Assembly: GCA_044224905.1 (NCBI GenBank)
Contig: JBGAJN010000004.1
Coordinates: 682,001-746,000 of the forward strand
Reading direction: 5' to 3'
Origin: JBGAJN01 sp044224905
GTDB taxonomy: Bacteria > Verrucomicrobiota > Verrucomicrobiia > Limisphaerales > JBGAJN01
Length of the DNA: 64,000 bases
Made by a program: the position numbers and the translations under genes. Position 1 is the first letter of the stretch; each line of letters begins with the position of its first letter. Of the stretch, positions 10,484 to 19,199 are shown piece by piece. The notes under the pieces were generated by a model that saw nothing but the letters and a program-made list of their open reading frames with translations, ran no database searches and was not told where the DNA came from.

Positions 10484-13400
10484 ATGATAACTGCGCATAA
10501 TTTTTTTCGACTGCCGGTTCTTTTCACCGCCCTAGCCGTCTTCCGAGGCATTCTTATCGCGCAAGTGGTGAGCGATGGCACGACCAACAGCCTAAACAAC
10601 GTCACCAGCGGGATCGTCGGTGCCGTAACCGTGGGGACAAACGGTGACTTCACGACCTTGATTATTACCAACGGCGCGGTGCTGACCAATGGCGGCAACA
10701 GCACCATTGGTTTGAACACGGGGGCAGCCTCGAATCTCGTGCTTGTAACCGGCAGCGGTTCACGCTGGAGCATGGCGGGCGATTTGCGCGTGGGAAATTC
10801 GGGCGACGCGAACCGTCTGGAAGTGCGCAATGGGGCGCTGGTTCAGAACGACTTTGGCATCCTCGGTGTGAACGCGGCGAGCGACGGCAACTTCGCACTC
10901 GTTCAAGGAAATGGCACCTACTGGAGCAACCGCTTTCAATTGCGCGTTGGCGACGCAGGCAGCGGCAATATGCTCGAGATTCGCGCAGGCGCTCTGGTGG
11001 GCGACAATTTCGGCATCATCGGCAACCAGGCCGGGAGCAGTAACAACTCGGTGCTCGTAACGGCAGCGGGATCGCTGTGGAGTAATCGCAACGAATTGCG
11101 CGTGGGCGATCTCGGCCCTGCCAACTTGCTCGTGGTGTCCAACAACGGAGTCGTCTACGCGAATGACGGCATCTACATCGGCTTCGACGCAAACTCGACG
11201 AACAACCGCATCGTCACGGATGGCGGCACGCTGCTGGCTTCCAATTCAGCCGGCACCGCGCTCCTCGACATTCGTCGCGGCACCAACATGCTGAACAGCG
11301 GGACGGTGGAGGTGGATCAGTTGGTGATGACGAATGGTTTGAGCCGCTTCGATTTCAACGGCGGCACATTGATCACGCACGGTGGCGTGATTGACAATGA
11401 ACGCGAGCAATCGCTCACGGTGGGGTCGTCCACTGAAAGCGGGCCGGCCATCTGGGATGTACGTGCAGGCGTCAGTAACGTAACGTTGGCGTCAAATCTC
11501 GTGATCGGAGGCATGGCCTCCAACGCGCAATTGCTCATTACCAACGGGCAGCGGTTGAGCGCGTGGGCATCCATCGTCGGCAAGGAGGTCGGCGCGAGCA
11601 ATGGACAGGCGACCATCACCGGGACCGGCTCGGTTTGGAGCAACGTGACGGATTTGATCATTGGTGATCTGAGCGATGGCAACCGACTGGTTGTCGGCAA
11701 CGGCGCTTTGGTGGTGAATTCAAATGCGACCGTGGGAAATGCCAGCGGCAGCTTCAGCAACAGCGTGCTACTCATGGGTGGCAGTGTGTGGAGCAATCGC
11801 GGAACGCTGAGCATCGGTGAAAATGGAGCATTCAATCAGATGACGATTAGCAATGGTGGCGTGGTCGTTTCCCGTTCCGGTTATGTGGGACGCCTTGGTA
11901 GTAATTCCACAGCAGTCGTTACAGGTCCGGGTTCGGCGTGGCGCGTTGAAGTTTCTCTGAACGTAGGCGCTAACGAGGATTTTAATCGCTTGATCATCAG
12001 CGACGGCGGGATGGTCACTGACGCGACCGGGACCGTGGGCACCAGCGGCAAAAGTAACACGGTGGTGGTCACCGGGCCTGGTTCGGTGTGGTCGAACAGC
12101 GCCTACTTGAATGTCGGAATGTCAACCAACGGAAATCAACTCATCGTGAGCAATGGTGGCGCGGTGTATTCCTACGGCGGGCGCATTGGTGAACTCACCG
12201 ACACCGCTAGCGACAATTCCGTGTTGATCACGGGCGCCGGATCCGTTTGGAAGAATACGGAAATGACTACGCTTTTTTCCGTCGGCACGGCGGGAAGTTC
12301 CAACCGGCTGACAGTCAGCGATGGCGGGCGACTGATCACACCGTCCACCTACATTGGCGATCAGAACACCGCGCAGGGAAACGTCGTGACGGTTACCGGC
12401 ACGAATTCCGTTTGGACCAACGCCGGCAACGTGATCGTGGGCGGCTCGGGCATGCGCAATCAACTGATTATCAGCGCCGGTGGAACGGTGATAGATGACG
12501 AAGGAGCCTTGGGCATCGCCTTTGCATCGCGCAGCAACTCCGTACTCGTAACGGGTGCCGGTTCCTCGTGGATCAACTCCGGCAACGTTTCGTTGGGGCC
12601 GGGCGATGCCAACCAAGTGGTCGTCAGCAATGGTGCCGCCGTTGCGAGCCTGTTCGCCAATATCGGATACAATTCCTCCGGTTCCGCTAGCAACGTCGCC
12701 CTCGTGACCGGCTCGGGTTCGATTTGGCGGGCGAGCAGCGAGTTCCGCGTGGGCTTCTCAGGTTACGGAAACCAACTGACAGTGAGCGCCGGTGGCGTGC
12801 TGACCAGTGACCGCGCCAGCATCGGCACACAAACCTCAGGTAACAGCAATCTCGCTCTCATCACGGGCGCCGGTTCGCTCTGGCAAGTGACGAACGACTT
12901 GAACGTTGGCTCGTATGGCAGCGTGAATCAACTGGTGATCAGCAACGGAGGAAAGGTTCTTTCAACGAGCGCGAACATTGGAGCCGTGACCAACGCGAAC
13001 AGCAACAGCGTGCTAGTGACCGGCACCGGTTCGATTTGGAGTAATTCAACATCGCTCTTCGTGGGGTCTGGCGGCGCGGGAAATCAACTCACGATTATGA
13101 GCGGGGGAACGGTCTCTTCGCCCAATCTTCAACTGGGCAGCACCATTAACATTTCGAACAACAACAACGGAAGAATCGTCGTGGCCGGCGGCAGCCTCTT
13201 GGTTACCAACAGTTCTGGGACCGGCAGATTGAATTTGGTCCGCGGCGAAAGCCAGATCAACACCGGCAGCATTACGGTCGACGTTCTGCAAATGACCAAT
13301 GCGGCGGGCACCTTCGATTTCATGGGCGGCACGCTGAACGTGCGCACCTCGCTGGTGGCTAACACGCAGCCGTTCTTCGTGGGCAACGGCTCTTTCCCTG

Positions 13401-14170
13401 CCAACCTCAATCTTGTGGGCACCAACACCCACACCTTTTCCAACAACCTTGTCATTCTCTCCAACGCCGTGCTTTCCGGCTCGGGCACCGTCGGCGGGTC
13501 GATCACCAACTTCGGCTCCATCAATGCCGGATCCTCTCCCGGCAGCCTGCGAATCAATGGCGACTTGCGCCTGCTAAGTTCCTCCATGATGTCCTTCGAA
13601 CTCGGTGGGCTCATTGCCACCAATCAATACGACCAAGTCGTTGTCTCCAATTTCGTGCAGTTTGCCGGCACGCTTTCCCTCCTGCTTATCAACAATTTCC
13701 TGCCGGACAACGACGATACATTCACGCTTTTGAAGTATGGCAGTTCCTCCGGTTCCTTCGTGAATGCCGGCAACGGTGGCCGCGTGAGTTTCGCCGGCGG
13801 GTTGGCCAGTTTTCGCGTTACCTACACTACAAATCTCGTTCTCAGCGACGTCCGCTATGACGACACAGATGGTGATGGGCAGGGAGATTTACAGGAGTCG
13901 ATCGCCGGCACCAATCCCAATGACCCCAACAGCGCGTTGGCAGTCACTTTGGTTACGCGGGACGTCTTCGGACGCATCGTGATTCGATTTCAGGGCGTTG
14001 CTGGAAAAGTCTACCGTGTGGAATACTCAAACGATCTCGTGACCTGGCAGACCGTCAGCGGTGCCACGATCACGATTCCATCGGCTGGCGTGCGCCAGTG
14101 GATTGACGATGGGACGTTAACAGGCGGAGCACCTCCAAATGGCCGCTATTATCGCATTGGATTGCAGTAG
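10484..14170 (+). CDS. Giant secreted beta-repeat (autotransporter-passenger-like) protein
   Basis: A 1228-residue exported protein with an N-terminal hydrophobic signal (MITAHNFFRLPVLFTALAVF). The body is about 13 copies of a 50-56 residue repeat. Each has a core like VTGxGSxWSN, then LxVGxxGxxNxLxISxGGxV, then a short IG step, suggesting a right-handed beta-solenoid. Two longer blocks (GTALLDIRRGTNMLNSGTV and GTGRLNLVRGESQINTGSI) resemble each other and divide the solenoid into two super-units. Near the C-terminus is a calcium-type DTDGDGQGD loop, and the last residues are YYRIGLQ. No autotransporter beta-barrel is present. The role is probably surface adhesion or matrix; no enzyme motif was seen. 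Confidence 0.8.
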   Translation: MITAHNFFRLPVLFTALAVFRGILIAQVVSDGTTNSLNNVTSGIVGAVTVGTNGDFTTLIITNGAVLTNGGNSTIGLNTGAASNLVLVTGSGSRWSMAGDLRVGNSGDANRLEVRNGALVQNDFGILGVNAASDGNFALVQGNGTYWSNRFQLRVGDAGSGNMLEIRAGALVGDNFGIIGNQAGSSNNSVLVTAAGSLWSNRNELRVGDLGPANLLVVSNNGVVYANDGIYIGFDANSTNNRIVTDGGTLLASNSAGTALLDIRRGTNMLNSGTVEVDQLVMTNGLSRFDFNGGTLITHGGVIDNEREQSLTVGSSTESGPAIWDVRAGVSNVTLASNLVIGGMASNAQLLITNGQRLSAWASIVGKEVGASNGQATITGTGSVWSNVTDLIIGDLSDGNRLVVGNGALVVNSNATVGNASGSFSNSVLLMGGSVWSNRGTLSIGENGAFNQMTISNGGVVVSRSGYVGRLGSNSTAVVTGPGSAWRVEVSLNVGANEDFNRLIISDGGMVTDATGTVGTSGKSNTVVVTGPGSVWSNSAYLNVGMSTNGNQLIVSNGGAVYSYGGRIGELTDTASDNSVLITGAGSVWKNTEMTTLFSVGTAGSSNRLTVSDGGRLITPSTYIGDQNTAQGNVVTVTGTNSVWTNAGNVIVGGSGMRNQLIISAGGTVIDDEGALGIAFASRSNSVLVTGAGSSWINSGNVSLGPGDANQVVVSNGAAVASLFANIGYNSSGSASNVALVTGSGSIWRASSEFRVGFSGYGNQLTVSAGGVLTSDRASIGTQTSGNSNLALITGAGSLWQVTNDLNVGSYGSVNQLVISNGGKVLSTSANIGAVTNANSNSVLVTGTGSIWSNSTSLFVGSGGAGNQLTIMSGGTVSSPNLQLGSTINISNNNNGRIVVAGGSLLVTNSSGTGRLNLVRGESQINTGSITVDVLQMTNAAGTFDFMGGTLNVRTSLVANTQPFFVGNGSFPANLNLVGTNTHTFSNNLVILSNAVLSGSGTVGGSITNFGSINAGSSPGSLRINGDLRLLSSSMMSFELGGLIATNQYDQVVVSNFVQFAGTLSLLLINNFLPDNDDTFTLLKYGSSSGSFVNAGNGGRVSFAGGLASFRVTYTTNLVLSDVRYDDTDGDGQGDLQESIAGTNPNDPNSALAVTLVTRDVFGRIVIRFQGVAGKVYRVEYSNDLVTWQTVSGATITIPSAGVRQWIDDGTLTGGAPPNGRYYRIGLQ

Positions 14171-14400
14171 TCTGTTCAACTCGCTTTGCACACCCTTCGC
14201 AAGGCTGACCGACCGCAATCTCCGCCGACAACCCACTCGGGAAGGGTCTCCAACGACGTCCCTAAAAAACGGGAAACAAACAACGCTCCGTTGAAATAGT
14301 TGTCGGCTTTAGTAGGCGCACCCCTGATGGGCAACCCTGACCGAGGCTTCTAAATTGAGTTCCGTTTGCTCCTAATGTGCCGACCTGTTACTAAGGTAGT

Positions 14401-16485
14401 GTGCGTTCTATTCGTTTCCGCCGTTCAATCAGCCTGCTCGTCGGCGGTTTATTGCTTGTGGCAATTCTTCTGCCGACGCCTTCTCGTGCAGCGCTCATCA
14501 CGCTCGACAACGGCGTACTCAAGGTCGGCGTCGACACGAACTACGGCGGAGCAATCACTTATCTTTCGCTCTCTGGAACTACCAGCAACCTCATCAACAG
14601 CTACGATCTCGGACGCCAGGTGCAGCAGAGTTACTACAGCGGCCCCACCAATTTCGTTCCCGCTGGCGCGATCCAACATCCGAGCTGGAGCCCCTGGCCT
14701 TGGAACCCGATTCAGGTTGGCGACGTTTATGGCAAACGCGCTGCCGTGCTGGTGGCCACGAATACCAACAGCGTCATTTACGTGAAGACGATCCCGATGC
14801 AGTGGGCGCTGAGCAATTACCCCGGCGACTGCGTTTTTGAATGGTGGCTCCGCCTCGAAGGCTCCGCAGTTCGCGCGCATTGCAAGCTGACCAATCAACG
14901 TCTCGACCCCACGCAATACGGCGCGCGCGATCAGGAATTGCCGGCTGTTTACGGCGTCGGCACGCTCAACCACATCTTCACGTATGACGGCACCGCACCG
15001 TTTACCAGCGGAGCGCTTTCCGAAGTCACTACGAACGGCCCGCCATGGGATAACTGGCGCGCGACGGAGAATTGGAGCGCGATGGTGAACAGCAATAGTT
15101 TCGGAATCGGCATCCATCATCCCGAGTGCGTGAGAAACATCGGCGGCTACGCGTCGAGCGGCAGTCCCGGTACTGGCGGCCCCTCGTCTTACAACACCGG
15201 CTACATCGCTCCCACTCAAATCGAGGTGCTCGATTCCAACATCGTTTACGAATTCGATTTCAACCTTATCGTCGGCACGCTCACCAACATCCGCGCCTGG
15301 GTTTACACGAACTCGCTCGATCACCGTCCGGATTACCACTTCACGTCCAACCGCCAGCACTGGGCGGCGCAAAACTTCGGCGACGCAGGAATTCCCAACG
15401 GGTTCCTCCGCGAAAATGTGAACGGAACAGATCCACAACTGTTTGGCCCCTACTGCGCGTTCGCCGCGTCCGCTTGCCCGAAGATCTATTTCGCCGCGCG
15501 TTACAACATGACTTCGCCGCCGGGAAGCCCGAGCGCGCAGCTGTTCTGGGAGACGAACAACTTCGGCAGTTTCTCCGGCGCGCGCGTGCAATCGGTTGCG
15601 GTGACGCCGTCGGCTGGCTGGAAGATTTACACTTTCAACGTGGGGACCAACCTCGCGTGGACGGGACTCATATCGCGTCTTCGTCTCGATCCCATACAGA
15701 GCGGCGGATCGAATGACACGGTGGATATCGCGGGCATCACGTGGACGAACTCTCCCCCCACCGTCAGCAATCTCACGAACGTCACGGTCGCGGTCGGGAC
15801 AACCAACGTGTCGATGAATTTCGTGGTGGGCGACGACCTGTTGCCGGCGGACGGATTGCAACTCTCAATGACGTCCTCCGTTCCTTCGGTGCTCCCGACC
15901 AACAATCTGGCGCTGTCCGGCACCGGCACCAACCGCACGCTCTCCATCACTCCGCTCCCTGGCCAATACGGCAACGTAACAGTGACGGTCACGGCGAGCG
16001 ACACGGTGACGAACTCCGGTCAGAGTTTCACGGCCACGTTTCTCACCCCATGGCAATCGTGGCAGTTAGCGAATTTCGGCTCCAGTTTTGCCAGCAACGC
16101 GAACGCCTTGCCCGATGCCGATCCTGACGGTGACGGCAGCCGCAATCTGGTCGAATACGCCCTCAGCCTGAATCCCAATGTGGCAAACACCAACAACCTG
16201 CCGACCCTGGGTCGCACGAATCTTGGCGGCTCAAATTTTCTCACACTCACCTTTGCGCGTTGGACGAATCTCACCGATATCACCTACACCGTGCTGGCGA
16301 GCAGCAACCTCGCGACCTGGCTCAACGGCTCCAGTTATTCTTCCAGCAGCGTTGTCGGAACCAATGCGGTCACCACGCAAACTTCGCTCACTGGAACCAA
16401 TCCCCAGTCCATCACCGTGCGCGACAACACGCCGTTCTCGGCCGCAACGAATCGGAACCTGCGGCTCCGCGTGAGCCAGCCCTGA
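14401..16485 (+). CDS. Large secreted protein of unknown function with Ig-like and DxDGDG C-terminal modules
   Basis: 694 residues from a GTG with AAGGT just upstream. The signal peptide is clear (SISLLVGGLLLVAILLPTPSRA). The first ~330 residues (ITLDNGVLKVGVDTNYGGAI, ELPAVYGVGTLNHIFTYDG) look like a beta-sandwich domain of the kind seen in sugar-active enzymes, but no family or catalytic residue could be named. A region near 370-450 resembles a carbohydrate-binding sandwich. An Ig-like domain follows (PPTVSNLTNVTVAVGTTNVS), then ADPDGDGSRNLVEYALS and a terminal domain with SNLATW, ending RLRVSQP. It converges on the GH42-like gene, with only eight bases between their stops. Confidence 0.72.
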   Translation: MRSIRFRRSISLLVGGLLLVAILLPTPSRAALITLDNGVLKVGVDTNYGGAITYLSLSGTTSNLINSYDLGRQVQQSYYSGPTNFVPAGAIQHPSWSPWPWNPIQVGDVYGKRAAVLVATNTNSVIYVKTIPMQWALSNYPGDCVFEWWLRLEGSAVRAHCKLTNQRLDPTQYGARDQELPAVYGVGTLNHIFTYDGTAPFTSGALSEVTTNGPPWDNWRATENWSAMVNSNSFGIGIHHPECVRNIGGYASSGSPGTGGPSSYNTGYIAPTQIEVLDSNIVYEFDFNLIVGTLTNIRAWVYTNSLDHRPDYHFTSNRQHWAAQNFGDAGIPNGFLRENVNGTDPQLFGPYCAFAASACPKIYFAARYNMTSPPGSPSAQLFWETNNFGSFSGARVQSVAVTPSAGWKIYTFNVGTNLAWTGLISRLRLDPIQSGGSNDTVDIAGITWTNSPPTVSNLTNVTVAVGTTNVSMNFVVGDDLLPADGLQLSMTSSVPSVLPTNNLALSGTGTNRTLSITPLPGQYGNVTVTVTASDTVTNSGQSFTATFLTPWQSWQLANFGSSFASNANALPDADPDGDGSRNLVEYALSLNPNVANTNNLPTLGRTNLGGSNFLTLTFARWTNLTDITYTVLASSNLATWLNGSSYSSSSVVGTNAVTTQTSLTGTNPQSITVRDNTPFSAATNRNLRLRVSQP

Positions 16486-16493
16486 GCGACGCG

Positions 16494-19100
16494 TCAGTAT
16501 TTCAGCACGCGGGTTTCCCCACGGCGCAACGGCAGCGAGAACTTCGGGCCGAGCCCAATTGATTTGCCCGTGAGCATGTCGAGCAACTCCCCGCTTCGTC
16601 CTGTGTTCAGATTAACGGCGCCATCCACAGAGCCGTGGAGCGCGAGGAACGAACCATTCGCGTAAACGTTGCAGTCGGTCTCGCTAAACAAGTGCACGCC
16701 GCCCGTGCGGGCGGCACAGCGCAACAACTCCGACGTCACTCCGGGAACGCCGACGAAGATCGACGCGCCTGAGGAACTTTTTCGCATCGCTACAGCGGCC
16801 GAGCCATCAGAATACGTGGCCAGCACTTCGTCGCCCGACGCGATCGCTGCGAAGAGCGGCTTCACGGCGCGCTCCAAGCCCCATGCGCGGTTCAAGCCCA
16901 ACTTGCGCCCGGCTTCCGTCGGTGTCGCCCACGCCTTGGCGGGCGTCACCGGCTTCAGTTCGAAGCCCGTCAATTCCCTCAAGGCCGCAGTGGAAGCCTG
17001 TTCGCCATCGAACATCCCCGGCGCGTAGCACCACACTCGCGTCGCTCCGCGCGTTGCCAGGAGAAGCCTGCCGCGTTCGGCCGCGGTCAAACTCCATGCG
17101 TTCAGAAACACGAACAGTTTTGCGTTCACTCGGCCGGCCAGCACGTCGTCGAGGAGGTATTGCCCACAAGGCGCGCCCAACCGGCCGAACTGCGCGCGCG
17201 ATTCATAAACCACGGGACGCGCCACGGCGGAACCGCCGGCAGCCACGCGCAGCATCGCACGCTCATCGATGACCGCCGCGACTTCCGGACGAAACGGCGT
17301 CGGCTTCTTCAAGAAAGCCTCGTCCATCGCCTCCAGCTTTTTCAGCTGCGACCACATGCCCGCGTCGTCGAACCAGCCCGTCGCGCCGAGATCCATCCAC
17401 CACGTGCCGAAATTGCGGATCGCTTCCTGTGCGACGTTGCGGGTGAGTTCCGCGTTCGTTTCTTCCAGCGTGCTGACGTGATCCTGCGAACCCGGCGGAG
17501 ATCCGCTGGCGAGATAGGTGTGCGTGTCGTCCTCGTTCAGCCACAGCTTGCCCGCGAGCGCGACGCTTTCCGCCGCAGTCATCGACGGCGCGCTTTGTCC
17601 AAGACCGCGATCGAAGTAGGCAATCGGCGAGCAGAGCACGTCGATGTCCGGGCACTCCAGCGCCCGCCGCAACGCGTAATGCCCCGAAGTGCTCGGGCCG
17701 TTGCCGATGCCGGCGAACTCGAACACGTAGCCGTAGAAAAACACGACGAGCTTCTGCACGCGCGAAGCTTGGCGAACCGCGCTCGCCAGACCGGTCACGC
17801 AATCCGCCATCGCCTCTTGTTGGAATTCCGCCCAATCGAGCAACGCTCTTTGCGTGGTCGGATCGATGAACGTCCCCGCAGGCGCGGCGCGACGTTCGGC
17901 GGGTGTGGGAACGGCGACGTCCTTCAGCGTGGCTGCAGGCTTGTTCCACGCACGCTGAAGCGCTTCATCGCTATGATAGCGATTCTTCAACCACTCGCGC
18001 CACGCGACGAGATCGGCGGGCGCGTATCCGTTGAGCGGGCGTTTCCAGGTGTCGTGATAAAACCATTCACCGGTGTTTTGCCCACACGGATGATAGCCGG
18101 CAACCTGCTCGCCGAACTTCTCCTCGATGTGCGCGACCAGCGCCGTCAAGCGTGCAGCCGCTTCACGCCGGTAGAGCGGCGAGGCCGGCACTGCGGCGCT
18201 GCGACGTCCGTCCTCCCATTGCATGACGTCGTCGGGGTGCGCTTCGCGCCACCACGCGGGCGGATCCATGCCCATGCGCGGCAGCAGCAACGCATGCGGG
18301 TTCGCCCTCAGCACCATTTCGCAAACCGAATCAACGCCCGACCAATCCACCGCTTCGCCCGGCTTCGGCCACGGCATCGCGATCGGAAAGCTGACGAAGT
18401 TCACGCCCGCATTGGCCGCGAGTTTAATCTGCGACTCGAACACGCCGCCCGGCCCGCCCAGCCGCAGGTAGGGATTGCCCGGACGATACAGCGCGATGTC
18501 GAGTTTGCGCGCCGCGTTCGCACGCACCCAGAAGCTGGCGCGGTAGCGATGGCCTTTTTGAATCGCGAGGTTCGCGTGATGATAAATGTGGAAGTCCGGC
18601 CAGCGACCATCGGCGGGAGCTTTCAAATGCACATGCAAGCCTGCGGAACCATTCCGCCCGACACCGGGCTCCACTTGAAACGAGCCGACCGTTTTCACCG
18701 CGCCGGTCGGCCAGGATGACCAGTCACGCGCGAAGCTCTCCGCGCCGCTTTCGAAATCCCGCGTCGGCATTATGTCGCGCTGCTCGTCAAGATCGGCCAC
18801 TTGAATGTCGTCGAGGAAGATGTCTCCAGCAGCCTCCCCAAAACGGAAGTGAAAAGTTCCTTTGCCCTGCGAGTTTTCCAGAGCGGTGAATTCAAAACTC
18901 ACGACCCGCGCCTCGGTGTTCACCGGCACGAGCGCCGATCCCGGGCCACCCCAAAACATTCGCGCCCGCACGGGCTGTCCGTTTACCGTCAGACAAGGCG
19001 CGCCTCCGCGAGGATCCACGCGGACGGTCAATGCCGGAGCCCGCGTGATGCCTACGAAAAGAAGCGCGGTGAAAATGAACCGGAGAAACACGAAGCGCAT
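16494..19100 (-). CDS. Secreted glycoside hydrolase, GH42/beta-galactosidase-like
   Basis: 868 residues from the ATG at 19100, which gives a signal peptide (MRFVFLRFIFTALLFVGIT); a GTG twelve codons upstream is an alternative. Residues ~40-230 include a carbohydrate-binding-like sandwich (IFLDDIQVADLDEQRD, DFESGAESFARDW). The central part (~240-620) looks like a TIM barrel of the GH42/GH-A type: VNFVSFPIAMPWPKPGE, GYHPCGQNTGEWFYHDTW as a possible acid/base region, and KLWLNEDDTHTYL as a possible nucleophile strand. A domain resembling a trimerisation fold follows (RVWCYAPGMFDGE). It likely removes sugars from extracellular glycans. Family placement is by eye, so the substrate is not assigned. 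Confidence 0.7.
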   Translation of the reverse strand: MRFVFLRFIFTALLFVGITRAPALTVRVDPRGGAPCLTVNGQPVRARMFWGGPGSALVPVNTEARVVSFEFTALENSQGKGTFHFRFGEAAGDIFLDDIQVADLDEQRDIMPTRDFESGAESFARDWSSWPTGAVKTVGSFQVEPGVGRNGSAGLHVHLKAPADGRWPDFHIYHHANLAIQKGHRYRASFWVRANAARKLDIALYRPGNPYLRLGGPGGVFESQIKLAANAGVNFVSFPIAMPWPKPGEAVDWSGVDSVCEMVLRANPHALLLPRMGMDPPAWWREAHPDDVMQWEDGRRSAAVPASPLYRREAAARLTALVAHIEEKFGEQVAGYHPCGQNTGEWFYHDTWKRPLNGYAPADLVAWREWLKNRYHSDEALQRAWNKPAATLKDVAVPTPAERRAAPAGTFIDPTTQRALLDWAEFQQEAMADCVTGLASAVRQASRVQKLVVFFYGYVFEFAGIGNGPSTSGHYALRRALECPDIDVLCSPIAYFDRGLGQSAPSMTAAESVALAGKLWLNEDDTHTYLASGSPPGSQDHVSTLEETNAELTRNVAQEAIRNFGTWWMDLGATGWFDDAGMWSQLKKLEAMDEAFLKKPTPFRPEVAAVIDERAMLRVAAGGSAVARPVVYESRAQFGRLGAPCGQYLLDDVLAGRVNAKLFVFLNAWSLTAAERGRLLLATRGATRVWCYAPGMFDGEQASTAALRELTGFELKPVTPAKAWATPTEAGRKLGLNRAWGLERAVKPLFAAIASGDEVLATYSDGSAAVAMRKSSSGASIFVGVPGVTSELLRCAARTGGVHLFSETDCNVYANGSFLALHGSVDGAVNLNTGRSGELLDMLTGKSIGLGPKFSLPLRRGETRVLKY

Positions 19101-19199
19101 ACCCCGATGCTGCGCCGCAGGTGCGCGTGCTTCCACTCATTATTTGCCGCCGATGAACTCGAAACTGTCCGGCGATTCGACAGCTCCCGCGCGGCCCAA

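Noticed and set aside
17160..18719. 519-codon plus-strand frame opposite the GH42-like gene
   Set aside because: No domain or signal, Arg-rich composition, antisense to a well-supported gene.
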